In this document: one piece after another, positions 17,001 through 25,830 of the stretch
Layout of the letters: each line of letters opens with the position of its first letter
Position numbering within the stretch: the first letter of the stretch is position 1
DNA from: Ruminococcus sp. OA3
GTDB lineage: Bacteria; Bacillota; Clostridia; Lachnospirales; Lachnospiraceae
Direction of reading: 5' to 3'
Assembly (NCBI RefSeq): GCF_022440845.1
Contig: NZ_JAKNTO010000001.1
Coordinates: forward strand, 3,472,001-3,536,000
DNA length: 64,000 bases
Notes under the pieces: generated by a model
What the model saw: the letters and a program-made list of their open reading frames with translations, nothing else
Database searches by the model: none
Told to the model about the DNA's origin: nothing
Position numbers and translations under genes: made by a program

Positions 17001-17033
17001 GAAAAACCGGTGCAGCTTCTGCCGCACCGGTTT
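17001..17033 (-). terminator. Terminator hairpin between convergent genes
   Basis: Perfect 10-bp arms AAACCGGTGC and GCACCGGTTT (17004-17013, 17024-17033) with a ten-base loop; on the minus strand it is followed by a T run, so it should end the methyltransferase transcript. A second hairpin (CATTGCAT/ATGCAATG, about 16972-17001) lies next to it. Confidence 0.8.
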
Positions 17034-17048
17034 ACTTATCTATCGATT

Positions 17049-18305
17049 CTATTTGTCGCCGTTAAATTCTTTGATGGCATCAACCATGGCCACGATGTTC
17101 GGGATCGGTGTGTTTGCCTGGATATTGTGGATCGTATTGCACACATATCCGCCGTCTTTTGAGAAGATATCCAGTCTTTCCAAGACCTGCTCGCGCACTT
17201 CGTCCGGAGTTCCGAATGGCAGTACCTTCTGAGTATCTACGCCGCCGCCCCAGAATACGATGTCTTTTCCGTATGTATCTTTCAGTTTCTGAGGATCCAT
17301 ACCTTCAGCAGAACACTGTACCGGGTTCACTCCGTCGAATCCGCTCTCAATGAGATATGGAAGGATCGGGAAAATACCTCCGCAGGTGTGTTTCAGTGTC
17401 TTCCATGTTGTATTCTCATGGATCCAGTCATTCATCTTTTTGTAGAATGGCAGATAGAACTCTTTGAATACTTCAGGATCAATGAAAGGACCTCTCTGTG
17501 TTCCAAAGTCTGTTCCGCACAGGAAGAATACATCAATATCAGAACCGAACGCATCCCAGTATTTCTTAAAACTTTCGATTGCAATATCTGTTCCCTTGTC
17601 AAATACTTCCTCTACATATTCCGGATACAGAAGCGGAGCCATGTACCATTCGGAAATGTCACGGATTCCTTTCGGGTTCTTCAGGTTTGGTCCCGGAATG
17701 TTGTTGGCATCGCCAAGTCCGAAATAACCAGGTCCAACCTGAATCGCGCGGTTAAATCCTTTTACTTCTTCCAGAACTTTTTTATGATATTCGATCTGTG
17801 CATCGGAAACGCGTGTATAATCTTCTACGTTATCATCCGAGTTTGCTTCGTCTTCATCAAACTCCGGTGTACGGGTCAGGTTATCAAAGTAAAATCCGTT
17901 TGCCGGCATATGTCCGCTCGGAACACAGCTGTCATCCCCTTCCGGGTATACATAGTAACCGCCGTTACCGTCTTCTTTAACAGTTGCATTCCCCGGGATC
18001 AGGACAGTCTCTCCGCGGTATGACCATTCCTTCCAGTCAGTATTGATATGTCCGTATGTATCACCGTAATTGTACAGCTGCTGAACATCACATCCCATGC
18101 AGTCTGCCAGGTCCGGCTCAACGAATGCTGTCATTGTCGACATATCATTGATCTTCGGCAGGCGTTTCTCAAGTCCGTAGTAGTCCCTCAGATCCTTTAC
18201 TACAGTTGCATTGATCATGGAGCAGCACATTCCTCCGAAATCCACCGGGACCTTGTCCGGCTGTGTGTGGGCAAACGCTGCTTTTACTCTCTCTTTTGAC
18301 GTCAT
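17049..18305 (-). CDS. Uroporphyrinogen-decarboxylase-family protein, probable corrinoid/thiol methyltransferase type
   Basis: A 418-residue protein of the UroD superfamily but longer than HemE. It carries HTCG (about residue 311) followed 27 residues later by a Cys in NPVQCSAEGMDP, resembling the His-x-Cys...Cys zinc site of MtaA/MtbA-type methyltransferases. HemE-specific substrate residues are not obvious. The start at 18305 has AAAGGAGAGG upstream. It stands alone between the AraC gene (convergent) and the riboflavin operon. No corrinoid protein is encoded nearby, so its methyl donor and acceptor are unknown; a role in breaking down a methylated sugar or cyclitol is only a guess. Confidence 0.75.
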   Translation of the reverse strand: MTSKERVKAAFAHTQPDKVPVDFGGMCCSMINATVVKDLRDYYGLEKRLPKINDMSTMTAFVEPDLADCMGCDVQQLYNYGDTYGHINTDWKEWSYRGETVLIPGNATVKEDGNGGYYVYPEGDDSCVPSGHMPANGFYFDNLTRTPEFDEDEANSDDNVEDYTRVSDAQIEYHKKVLEEVKGFNRAIQVGPGYFGLGDANNIPGPNLKNPKGIRDISEWYMAPLLYPEYVEEVFDKGTDIAIESFKKYWDAFGSDIDVFFLCGTDFGTQRGPFIDPEVFKEFYLPFYKKMNDWIHENTTWKTLKHTCGGIFPILPYLIESGFDGVNPVQCSAEGMDPQKLKDTYGKDIVFWGGGVDTQKVLPFGTPDEVREQVLERLDIFSKDGGYVCNTIHNIQANTPIPNIVAMVDAIKEFNGDK

Positions 18306-18452
18306 AATTTCCTCTCCTTTTTCGATAAAAACAAAATTGATAGGTTGCGTGCTCGTGTACGCATTTTGTATGAATCCATAATAGCACAGAATTATCATAT
18401 TCTCAACATATTTTTTTCCGCAAAATTACCATAATTTATGCAGTGATTTTGG

Positions 18453-19121
18453 TTATATTGATAAATGCAATAGTTTTTCTGCACACTTTGGGAGGTCGGA
18501 TACGTCATTCGCCAGACGCTGAGCACAAATCAATTCTTCGGTTGTCCCAAACCCATACGTGCAGCCGATAAATGGTATCTGATTCTGACTTGCCGCCTCG
18601 TAATCGGTGGCACGGTCTCCCGCCGCCAGATACCTTCCCGGATTATCTTTTATAATCTTCGGTATGATTTCACTCTTTGGAATAAACTGATATGTCTCAC
18701 AGCAGTAGAACGCATCAAAATAAGTGTCCAGCCCGAAACAGGCGCGATGTGCTTTCATATATGCCTCTTTACAGTTGCTCAAAAAAATAAGACGGAAGCC
18801 CTGTTCCCGCAGACCATCCATCGCTTCCCGGGCTCCAGGATACAGCACTGCTCTCCCGTCCGCGATCTGCCGCACCATGCTCTCACCTATCATCGAGCTC
18901 GCCTGAAGCTTAAAGGACTCCTCCAGTTCCGGCATAAAAGCATCCCACATGACTCTGCTGTTATAACCGAGCCAGCAGGAAATCTGCGCATCCGCAAACT
19001 CCCGCTCTTTTGCCCGACCTTCCTGCACAAGCCATGCATACGCTTCCAGAAATGCTTTCTTATAGATATGCATGGTATCGTGCAGAGTCCCGTCATAATC
19101 CAGAATGATATAATCCTGCAT
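18453..19121 (-). CDS. HAD-family hydrolase, last gene of the riboflavin operon
   Basis: A 222-residue haloacid-dehalogenase-type phosphatase. Motif I DYDGTLHDT holds the nucleophile Asp8 and acid Asp10, motif II is the Ser in FLSNCK, motif III the Lys in IPKSEI and motif IV GDRATD. An alpha-helical cap lies between motif I and II (about 20-85). It begins one base after the ribH stop codon, so translation is coupled to the riboflavin genes. That location suggests it removes the phosphate from 5-amino-6-ribitylamino-uracil 5'-phosphate, the step before lumazine synthase, which HAD enzymes carry out in other bacteria. A general sugar-phosphate phosphatase is the alternative. Confidence 0.8.
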   Translation of the reverse strand: MQDYIILDYDGTLHDTMHIYKKAFLEAYAWLVQEGRAKEREFADAQISCWLGYNSRVMWDAFMPELEESFKLQASSMIGESMVRQIADGRAVLYPGAREAMDGLREQGFRLIFLSNCKEAYMKAHRACFGLDTYFDAFYCCETYQFIPKSEIIPKIIKDNPGRYLAAGDRATDYEAASQNQIPFIGCTYGFGTTEELICAQRLANDVSDLPKCAEKLLHLSI

Positions 19122-19122
19122 A

Positions 19123-19590
19123 TTACAGCTGCCTCATCAGGTTGACCATTTCAATCGCAGACAATGCACAGTCATATCCTTTATTGCCTGCTTTTGTCCC
19201 CGCACGTTCGATCGCCTGCTCGATATTCTCTGTTGTCACAACACCAAACAATACCGGTATCCCCGTCTTCAGACTGACCGATGCGATACCTTTGGAAACT
19301 TCGCTGCATACATAATCATAGTGACTTGTTGACCCCCGGATGACTGCACCTACGCAGATAACCGCATCATAGTTTCCAGACTGCGCCATTTTTTCAGCCA
19401 TCAGCGGTATCTCAAAAGCTCCCGGAACCCAAACCGCTGTAATCGCATCTTCCTCAACACCGTGACGCACCAGTCCGTCCACTGCGCCTGAGAGCAGCTT
19501 ACTCACAATGAATTCATTGAACCGCGCTGCCACGATTCCCACTTTCATCTCCTGACCTACAACTTTTCCTTCAATCACATGAATTCCCAT
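19123..19590 (-). CDS. ribH: 6,7-dimethyl-8-ribityllumazine synthase
   Basis: A 155-residue enzyme that condenses 5-amino-6-ribitylaminouracil with 3,4-dihydroxybutanone 4-phosphate. The substrate-binding signatures [15 protein letters not shown] and [16 protein letters not shown] are intact, the length is standard, and it normally forms pentamers or icosahedral shells. It lies 18 bp after ribBA. Confidence 0.97.
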   Translation of the reverse strand: MGIHVIEGKVVGQEMKVGIVAARFNEFIVSKLLSGAVDGLVRHGVEEDAITAVWVPGAFEIPLMAEKMAQSGNYDAVICVGAVIRGSTSHYDYVCSEVSKGIASVSLKTGIPVLFGVVTTENIEQAIERAGTKAGNKGYDCALSAIEMVNLMRQL

Positions 19591-19608
19591 TTTATATTCC
19601 TCCGTTTA

Positions 19609-20820
19609 TTAAAATTTGATTTTTGTAAACACATGTCCCATTTTATCCTGCTTTGTTTTCAGATAAAATTCATCATATTTCTGCGGTTCAATTTCAATCG
19701 GCACCCTCTCACTGATCTCCAGTCCAAATCCGTTCAGACCGTATACCTTGCTTGGATTATTAGTCAGCAACCTGAGGGATTTCACTCCCATGTCACGCAG
19801 GATCTGCGCTCCTACCCAGTACTCCCTCAGATCCGCGGCGAAACCGAGTTCAATATTTGCCTGCACCGTATCCCTGCCCTGTTCCTGAAGTTCATACGCC
19901 TTCAGTTTGTTGATCAGTCCAATCCCACGGCCTTCCTGCCGCATGTACAGAAGAATCCCACGACCCTCTGCCTGAATCTGTTTCATCGCCGCATCCAGCT
20001 GCTGTCCACAGTCACACCGTGCAGACCCAAACACATCACCCGTCAGACACTCAGAATGTACCCGGCATAATACGTCCTCTCCATCCCCGATATCTCCCTT
20101 TACAAGTGCCACGTGATGTTCACCCGTTATATCATTGACATACCCGCATATCTGGAAATCCCCGTATTTTGTCGGAAGCTTCGCACACGCCTGCTGTTCC
20201 ACATGTTTCTCGTGCAGTCTGCAGTAATCCTGGAGATCTTTGATCGTGATAAATACCAGTCCAAACTTCTCCGCCATCTTCCACAGCTGCGGTGTACGCA
20301 TCATCGTTCCGTCATCCGCCATGATCTCACAACACAGTCCGCACTCTTTCAGACCCGCAAGCCTCATCAGGTCCACAGTCGCTTCCGTATGGCCATTTCT
20401 CACCAGAACTCCGCCTCTTCTCGCGACAAGCGGAAACATATGGCCGGGCCTTCTGAAATCCTGCGGTCCTGCATCATCTTCCGTACATTTCACAGCCGTG
20501 ACAGAACGCTCTGCTGCCGAGATACCCGTCGTTGTATCCACATGATCGATGGACACGGTAAACGCAGTACCGTGATTATCTGAATTCTCTTCCACCATCT
20601 GGGGCAGTCCCAGTTTACCCGCATGTTCCGCACTCATAGGCATACAGATCAGTCCCTTTGCATAAGTTGCCATAAAATTTACATTTTCCTGTGTTGCAAA
20701 CTGACCTGCACAGATTAAATCGCCCTCGTTCTCACGGTTTGGGTCATCGGTTGCCAGAACCATTTTCCCGGCACGAAGCGCTTCCAGCGCCTCTTCAATT
20801 GTATTGTATTGATATTTCAT
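19609..20820 (-). CDS. ribBA: Bifunctional DHBP synthase / GTP cyclohydrolase II
   Basis: A 403-residue fusion supplying both branches of riboflavin synthesis. Residues 1-200 are 3,4-dihydroxy-2-butanone-4-phosphate synthase ([11 protein letters not shown] and RRPGHMFPL region), and residues 205-403 are GTP cyclohydrolase II with the zinc Cys cluster in [19 protein letters not shown] and the [12 protein letters not shown] loop. Both domains look complete. Confidence 0.97.
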   Translation of the reverse strand: MKYQYNTIEEALEALRAGKMVLATDDPNRENEGDLICAGQFATQENVNFMATYAKGLICMPMSAEHAGKLGLPQMVEENSDNHGTAFTVSIDHVDTTTGISAAERSVTAVKCTEDDAGPQDFRRPGHMFPLVARRGGVLVRNGHTEATVDLMRLAGLKECGLCCEIMADDGTMMRTPQLWKMAEKFGLVFITIKDLQDYCRLHEKHVEQQACAKLPTKYGDFQICGYVNDITGEHHVALVKGDIGDGEDVLCRVHSECLTGDVFGSARCDCGQQLDAAMKQIQAEGRGILLYMRQEGRGIGLINKLKAYELQEQGRDTVQANIELGFAADLREYWVGAQILRDMGVKSLRLLTNNPSKVYGLNGFGLEISERVPIEIEPQKYDEFYLKTKQDKMGHVFTKIKF

Positions 20821-20835
20821 ATCGGAATCCTCCTT

Positions 20836-21483
20836 TTAAAAACCATTTTCTTTCAGAAATTCCAGCGTAAGTCCGCCGCCGTCCGTTTCCTCTTTTGACT
20901 CATTCATTAATTTTTCTATATATTTGCCAACAACATCATTTTCCAGATTTACCATATCTCCTGTCTTTTTGTAGAGCAGCGTTGTCTCCTCTCCCGTGTG
21001 AGGAATGACGGAAACCTTAAAAGATGTTCGGTCCACCGCCGCAACCGTAAGGCTGATGCCGTCAATCGTGATCGATCCCTTTTCAATGATCAGGCGCAAT
21101 ATATCATTTGGCGCCTCCACAGTAACCCATACTGCATTTCCTTCCCGCTTCATATCCTCAATAACTCCCGTACCGTCGATATGGCCGCTCACAATGTGTC
21201 CGCCAAAGCGGCCGTCAGCACTCATGGCACGTTCCAGATTCACTCCGTCTCCCAGACTCAGTCTCCCCAGATTTGTACGGCGCATCGTCTCTGCCATAAC
21301 ATCTGCTGCAAAGGAATTACTGTTCATTTTTGTCACCGTCAGACACACTCCGTTTACCGCAATACTGTCCCCGATTCTGCTGCCTTCCAGCACTGTAGAT
21401 GCCTCGATCACAATCTGGCCCCATTCAGCACCGGATACTACTTTTTTAACGCGTCCCCGCTCTTCTATGATTCCGGTGAACAT
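20836..21483 (-). CDS. ribE: Riboflavin synthase, alpha chain
   Basis: A 215-residue protein that dismutates two lumazine molecules to riboflavin. It starts with the hallmark MFTGIIEE and shows two related barrel repeats (residues 1-95 and 96-190), each with a VNGVCLTV or IDGISLTV strand. It overlaps ribD by 19 bp, its ribosome site lying inside ribD. Named ribE as in Gram-positive operons (ribC in E. coli). Confidence 0.97.
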   Translation of the reverse strand: MFTGIIEERGRVKKVVSGAEWGQIVIEASTVLEGSRIGDSIAVNGVCLTVTKMNSNSFAADVMAETMRRTNLGRLSLGDGVNLERAMSADGRFGGHIVSGHIDGTGVIEDMKREGNAVWVTVEAPNDILRLIIEKGSITIDGISLTVAAVDRTSFKVSVIPHTGEETTLLYKKTGDMVNLENDVVGKYIEKLMNESKEETDGGGLTLEFLKENGF

Positions 21484-22580
21484 GGCACCACTCCTTTCCT
21501 CACTTCATATTCCAACATAAGGTCTTCTCCAAATGTATGGACTTTGGGCCTGCCAAGCAGCACTGCATTTTCCGGGGAATCACATCCCTGTCCGCCCACA
21601 GGACTCTTTGCTCCTTCCCCGCCGAATATTTTTGACCCGATATATACATAACACTTTTTCGCAATGCCGGCTTTCATCACGCTGTAGTTCAGTGAAGCTC
21701 CGCCTTCGACCAGCAAGCTGTCGATCCCCTTTTCCCCGAGGATTTCCATCAGTCTTTTTATATCCACCCGTCCGTCTGCACCTGGAACTTCAGCGATCTC
21801 TGCTCCCAGCGCCTGCAGACGTTTCTTTTTCTCCGGATCGGCATGTGCACACGCCACAATCAGGGGAATATCACGGGCTGTCTGACATAATCTGCTGTTC
21901 TCCGGTATACGAAGCTTACTGTCACACACAATCCGCGTCGGCGATTTTCCATTTTTCAGGCGGCAGTTTAACATAGGATCATCTTCCAGCACTGTCCCGG
22001 TCCCGACCATTATACCGCTGTAATAGTGGCGAAGCCTGTGTACGTGGCTTCTGGCTTCTTCCCCTGTGATCCACTGCGACTTCCCAGTATATGCGGCAAT
22101 CTTTCCATCTGCCGTCATCGCATATTTCAATGCCACATATGGCTGTCTGGTCGTAATGTAATGAAAAAATACCGGGTTTATCTCATCACACTCCCTTTTC
22201 AGAAAATCCTCCGTCACTTCGATTCCCGCCTCCCGCAGGATAGCAGCCCCTTTCCCTGAAACTCTGGGATTCGGGTCCCTGGACCCGATCACCACTCTTG
22301 ATACCTTCGCCTCAATCAGAGCCTCGGTGCACGGAGGAGTCTTTCCATAATGGCAGCACGGTTCCAGCGTTACATAAACGACCGCCCCTTCAGGCAGCTG
22401 CGTACATGCGGCCAGGGCATTTCGCTCTGCATGAAGCTGCCCATACTGTTCATGGTATCCCGCCCCTATAATATGCCCGTCTTTCACAATTACTGCCCCG
22501 ACCATAGGATTCGGACTGGTCCACCCCCTGCCTTTTACAGCCAGCTCTATTGCTCTTCTCATATAATCCGTATCCTGCAA
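21465..22580 (-). CDS. ribD: Bifunctional riboflavin deaminase/reductase
   Basis: A 371-residue fusion. Residues 1-145 form the zinc deaminase (HAERNAL and PCCHYGKTPPC carry the zinc ligands), and residues 150-365 the NADPH reductase (ALKYAMTADGKIA, VDSLLVEGGASLNYS). I place the start at a TTG codon at 22580, because GGAAG lies 8 bp upstream and the resulting LQDTDYMRRAIELA aligns with the usual RibD N-terminus; no ATG in the right place exists and longer frames would run into the leader. First gene of the operon, under the FMN riboswitch. Confidence 0.93.
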   Translation of the reverse strand: MQDTDYMRRAIELAVKGRGWTSPNPMVGAVIVKDGHIIGAGYHEQYGQLHAERNALAACTQLPEGAVVYVTLEPCCHYGKTPPCTEALIEAKVSRVVIGSRDPNPRVSGKGAAILREAGIEVTEDFLKRECDEINPVFFHYITTRQPYVALKYAMTADGKIAAYTGKSQWITGEEARSHVHRLRHYYSGIMVGTGTVLEDDPMLNCRLKNGKSPTRIVCDSKLRIPENSRLCQTARDIPLIVACAHADPEKKKRLQALGAEIAEVPGADGRVDIKRLMEILGEKGIDSLLVEGGASLNYSVMKAGIAKKCYVYIGSKIFGGEGAKSPVGGQGCDSPENAVLLGRPKVHTFGEDLMLEYEVRKGVVPCSPES

Positions 22581-22672
22581 TTTTTCACTTCCTTTACCAT
22601 ATAAATTAGAAAATGCCCTGTATTGAACACAATGATTCATACAAGGCACCACTTTTCCATATTATTTCCCAT

Positions 22673-22704
22673 AAAAAAATCTGAAATGTGATATACATTC
22701 CAGA
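22673..22704 (-). terminator. Riboswitch-controlled intrinsic terminator
   Basis: On the minus strand TCTGGAATGT and ACATTTCAGA (22695-22704, 22680-22689, one G-U pair) close an ATATC loop and run into seven T residues. It lies 20 bp after the FMN aptamer and about 90 bp before ribD, the expected expression platform. Confidence 0.85.
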
Positions 22705-22723
22705 GCACGAAAAATAAAACATT

Positions 22724-22830
22724 CTCTTCTTCCATCCAGACTATACTGTCGGCTTCGGAATCTCACCGAATCATGCCTTACGGCTCGCGGGCTTTACCGC
22801 CGGTGGGGAATTGCGCCCCGCCCTGAAGAT
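22724..22830 (-). ncRNA. FMN riboswitch (RFN element)
   Basis: The minus strand reads with the classical RFN landmarks: TTCAGGGCGGGGCG, CCCCACCGGCGGTAAAGCC, CGCGAGC, GATTCGGTGAGATTCCGAAG and AGTATAGTCTGGATGGAAGA. It precedes ribD and a terminator, so FMN binding should stop transcription of the riboflavin operon. Confidence 0.97.
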
Positions 22831-22850
22831 CTGATATTCATTTGTCTGTT

Positions 22851-22879
22851 ATAATAGCATATATTTCTTTCTATGGCAA
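22851..22879 (-). promoter_or_regulatory. Promoter of the riboflavin operon
   Basis: On the minus strand TTGCCA (22874-22879), a 17-bp spacer and TATTAT (22851-22856), 20 bp before the first conserved base of the FMN aptamer. Confidence 0.75.
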
Positions 22880-22932
22880 GAACTTTGTTGTCTGCTCCCT
22901 CCTCATCTGCTCATCAGGATCCTTTCACCTTC

Positions 22933-22961
22933 TTGACAAAATTTGCCTTTCGTGATAGGCT
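22933..22961 (+). promoter_or_regulatory. Probable promoter of the P-type ATPase gene
   Basis: TTGACA (22933-22938), a 17-bp spacer and TAGGCT (22956-22961) preceded by TG in the extended -10 position. It would give a leader of about 190 nt. Confidence 0.5.
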
Positions 22962-22967
22962 CAGACT

Positions 22968-23157
22968 ATGTAATATTGAGGGAGTAATTCCGTGTATCAT
23001 GATACGAGGTAAATCAACAGGCATGGCAGATTATCTGCCTGGTTTATCTGAATACAAGGATTAATCTGAATTTTTTCTTTGTATCTGAATGAGACTCATA
23101 TACAGTCCACATGCTGTATATGAGTTTTTTAAATTTACAGGATCAGGAGGGAATATC
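22968..23157 (+). ncRNA. Structured leader of the P-type ATPase gene, candidate metal-responsive attenuator
   Basis: About 190 nt with several inverted repeats: a GTATCATGATAC palindrome (23000s side of the leader, about 22996-23007), a ten-base stem AGGTAAATCA / TGGTTTATCT enclosing an ACAGGCA bulge and a GGCAGATTATCTGCC hairpin, an ATACAAGG / CTTTGTAT stem, and a final terminator hairpin (23095-23124). I could not match it to the yybP-ykoY manganese or NiCo riboswitch consensus from memory, so the family is unassigned. Confidence 0.5.
23095..23130 (+). terminator. Intrinsic terminator within the ATPase leader
   Basis: Perfect 11-bp arms CTCATATACAG and CTGTATATGAG around an eight-base loop, directly followed by six T residues, only 28 bp before the ATPase ATG. 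A strong terminator in front of the start codon implies conditional read-through. Confidence 0.85.
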
Positions 23158-25794
23158 ATGAAGGCATATCTGGAAACGTATGACTCAGTTCTGGAGGAGC
23201 AGGACTCAGATTTTAACGGTATCAGCTCACAGGAGGCCGCCCGCCGTCTGGGACAGTTCGGAAAAAACAGGCTGAAAGAGGGAAAACATAAAAACCTGCT
23301 GCAGCGTTTTCTTAAACAACTGGTCGATCCGATGATCATTATTCTGATCGCGGCTGCTGTTGTCTCAGCCATTACAGCAGCCTACTCCGGAGAATCTTTT
23401 GCAGATGTTATCATAATCGTTGCCGTCGTGCTGATCAACGCTGTTCTCGGTGTTGTTCAGGAGAACAAAGCCGAACAGGCGATCGCAGCACTGCAGGAAA
23501 TCGCCGCTGCCACATCCAAAGTACTTCGTGACGGTCAGCAGCATACAGTACGCAGTGAAGAACTGGTACCCGGTGACGTTATAATCCTGGAGGCTGGCGA
23601 TTCTGTGCCTGCAGATGCCCGCTTGCTGGAATGCGCCAGTATGAAAGCAGAGGAAGCTGCACTTACCGGTGAATCTGTCCCCGTCAATAAAACTGCCGAT
23701 CCGCTGACATGCAGTGAGCAAAAAGACATTCCTCTGGGCGACAGAAAAAATATGGCTTATATGGGCAGTACCATTGTTTACGGACGCGGTCGCGCCGTCG
23801 TGACCGGAACCGGCATGAATACGGAAATGGGAAAGATCGCAGATGCCCTTGATAAGGCTCAGGATGGAGAAACTCCGCTACAGATCAAACTGAACCAGCT
23901 CAGCAGAATCTTAAGTTTCGTCGTTATCGGCATCTGTGCATTTATCTTTGCCCTGGATATCATCCGGAGTTATCCGGATATCACGTTTAACACTATGATT
24001 GATACCTTCATGGTCGCCGTCAGCCTTGCTGTGGCTGCGATACCGGAAGGCCTTGCCACTGTTGTCACCATTGTCCTTTCCATGGGTGTCACAAAGATGT
24101 CACGGCAGAATGCCGTTATACGGCGTCTGACTGCTGTAGAAACGCTGGGTTGTACGCAGATTATCTGTTCGGATAAAACCGGTACTCTCACACAGAATAA
24201 AATGACAGTCGTGGAGCATCGGGGCGATGATGAAGCACTTCTCGCCAGGGCCATGGCACTGTGCAGTGATGCTCAGCTGGATGAGAAGAATGAAGCCATC
24301 GGAGAACCCACCGAGTGTGCACTTGTCAATTATGCATACAGCGTCTCTCTCAGCAAAAATGAGCTGAATGCCCAGATGCCGCGTATCGGAGAAGCTCCAT
24401 TTGATTCCCAGCGCAAAATGATGAGTACGATTCACAAAGATACCCGTGGTTCTGTTATCCAGTTCACAAAGGGGGCACCGGATGAAGTGCTCAAACGCTG
24501 TACTCACCTATGGAAAAACGGTGAGATAATACCGCTGACAGATCCTGAACGTGAGCATATCCTGCAGCAAAATAAAGATATGGCCGACAGGGCTCTCCGT
24601 GTTCTATGCGCTGCGATGAGAATCTGGAGCACACCTCCGGCCGCTTATGACAGCACACAGCTGGAGCAGGATCTTTGTTATATCGGACTTACCGGCATGA
24701 TCGATCCGATCCGGCCAGAGGTGAAAGACGCGATCGCCAAGTGCCGCAGTGCAGGTATCCGTCCGATCATGATCACCGGCGACCACAAAGACACCGCTGT
24801 CGCCATTGCGAAACAGCTCGGCATCATAAAAGAATCCCGTGAAGCCGTTACCGGTGCCGAACTCAACGATATAACAGATGAAAATTTCAGAGAAAAGATC
24901 AAAGAATACTCCGTATATGCACGTGTACAGCCGGAACACAAGGTCCGCATCGTAAATACCTGGAGAGAGCTGGGCTTCATTACAGCAATGACCGGAGACG
25001 GAGTCAATGATGCGCCTTCCATTAAAAATGCTGACATAGGCGTCGGCATGGGAATCACAGGCACAGATGTGACAAAGAATGTGGCCGATATGGTGCTCGC
25101 AGATGACAACTTCGCAACAATTGTCAATGCAGTCGCGGAAGGGCGGAGAATCTACGACAATATCCGTAAATCCATCCAGTTTTTACTGTCCGCCAACCTG
25201 TCGGAAGTTATTTCGATTTTCGTCGCGACGCTTCTTGGCTTCACTGTTTTAAAACCGGTACACCTGCTATGGGTAAATCTGATCACCGACTGTTTCCCTG
25301 CATTGGCTCTGGGCATGGAAAAAGAAGAGAGCAATATCATGAAACGCCCCCCGAGAAATGCCAAAGAGGGAATCTTTGCAGGGGGAATGGGTTTTGATGT
25401 CATCGCTCAGGGAATCATCATCACGATCATCACCCTGACGGCATATTTCATCGGGCACTATGTAGAATCCGGTCGTTTTGAAATCACGACAAGTGCAGAC
25501 GGCATAACAATGGCATTTTTAAGCCTTTCCATGGCAGAGATTTTTCACTCTTTCAATATGCGTTCCCGCCGGGAATCTGTCCTCCGTTTGAAACGGCAGA
25601 ATATATTTATCTGGGGCGCTATGATACTGTCATTTTTATGTACGACAGCTGTAATCTATATCCCGTTCCTGTCCGATGCTTTTGGATTCGAACACATTTC
25701 ACTGATGGAATACGGAATCGCAATGCTGCTGGCTTTTTCCATAATTCCGATCATAGAAATCATCAAGCTGATTCAGCGTATGATCAAGAAATAA
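23158..25794 (+). CDS. Calcium-type P-type (P2) cation ATPase
   Basis: An 878-residue membrane ATPase of the PacL/SERCA group that exports Ca2+ or Mn2+. Landmarks in order: TGES actuator loop (about 180), AIPEGLATVV in transmembrane helix 4 with the cation-site Glu (about 300), phosphorylation motif CSDKTGTLTQNK (about 338-349), KGAPDEV nucleotide site, and TGDGVNDAP (about 620). Helices 5 and 6 carry ANLSEV and LWVNLITDCFPALALG with cation ligands. AGGAGGG precedes the ATG at 23158; an upstream in-frame ATG would begin before the terminator. The structured leader suggests ion-dependent control. Confidence 0.93.
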   Translation: MKAYLETYDSVLEEQDSDFNGISSQEAARRLGQFGKNRLKEGKHKNLLQRFLKQLVDPMIIILIAAAVVSAITAAYSGESFADVIIIVAVVLINAVLGVVQENKAEQAIAALQEIAAATSKVLRDGQQHTVRSEELVPGDVIILEAGDSVPADARLLECASMKAEEAALTGESVPVNKTADPLTCSEQKDIPLGDRKNMAYMGSTIVYGRGRAVVTGTGMNTEMGKIADALDKAQDGETPLQIKLNQLSRILSFVVIGICAFIFALDIIRSYPDITFNTMIDTFMVAVSLAVAAIPEGLATVVTIVLSMGVTKMSRQNAVIRRLTAVETLGCTQIICSDKTGTLTQNKMTVVEHRGDDEALLARAMALCSDAQLDEKNEAIGEPTECALVNYAYSVSLSKNELNAQMPRIGEAPFDSQRKMMSTIHKDTRGSVIQFTKGAPDEVLKRCTHLWKNGEIIPLTDPEREHILQQNKDMADRALRVLCAAMRIWSTPPAAYDSTQLEQDLCYIGLTGMIDPIRPEVKDAIAKCRSAGIRPIMITGDHKDTAVAIAKQLGIIKESREAVTGAELNDITDENFREKIKEYSVYARVQPEHKVRIVNTWRELGFITAMTGDGVNDAPSIKNADIGVGMGITGTDVTKNVADMVLADDNFATIVNAVAEGRRIYDNIRKSIQFLLSANLSEVISIFVATLLGFTVLKPVHLLWVNLITDCFPALALGMEKEESNIMKRPPRNAKEGIFAGGMGFDVIAQGIIITIITLTAYFIGHYVESGRFEITTSADGITMAFLSLSMAEIFHSFNMRSRRESVLRLKRQNIFIWGAMILSFLCTTAVIYIPFLSDAFGFEHISLMEYGIAMLLAFSIIPIIEIIKLIQRMIKK

Positions 25795-25820
25795 CGGGAG
25801 AAGGCATATGCCTTCTCCCG
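25795..25820. terminator. Bidirectional terminator hairpin
   Basis: A perfect 26-bp palindrome (arms CGGGAGAAGGCAT and its complement) between the convergent ATPase and helicase genes, touching the ATPase stop codon. T runs on either side are poor, so its efficiency is uncertain. Confidence 0.7.
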
Positions 25821-25830
25821 TATTCTAATC

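Noticed and set aside
22968-23157. Assignment of the ATPase leader to the yybP-ykoY manganese riboswitch
   Set aside because: A GGGAGTA stretch is similar to one conserved box, but the matching second loop and the GCTACG-type partner are not found, so I left the class open.
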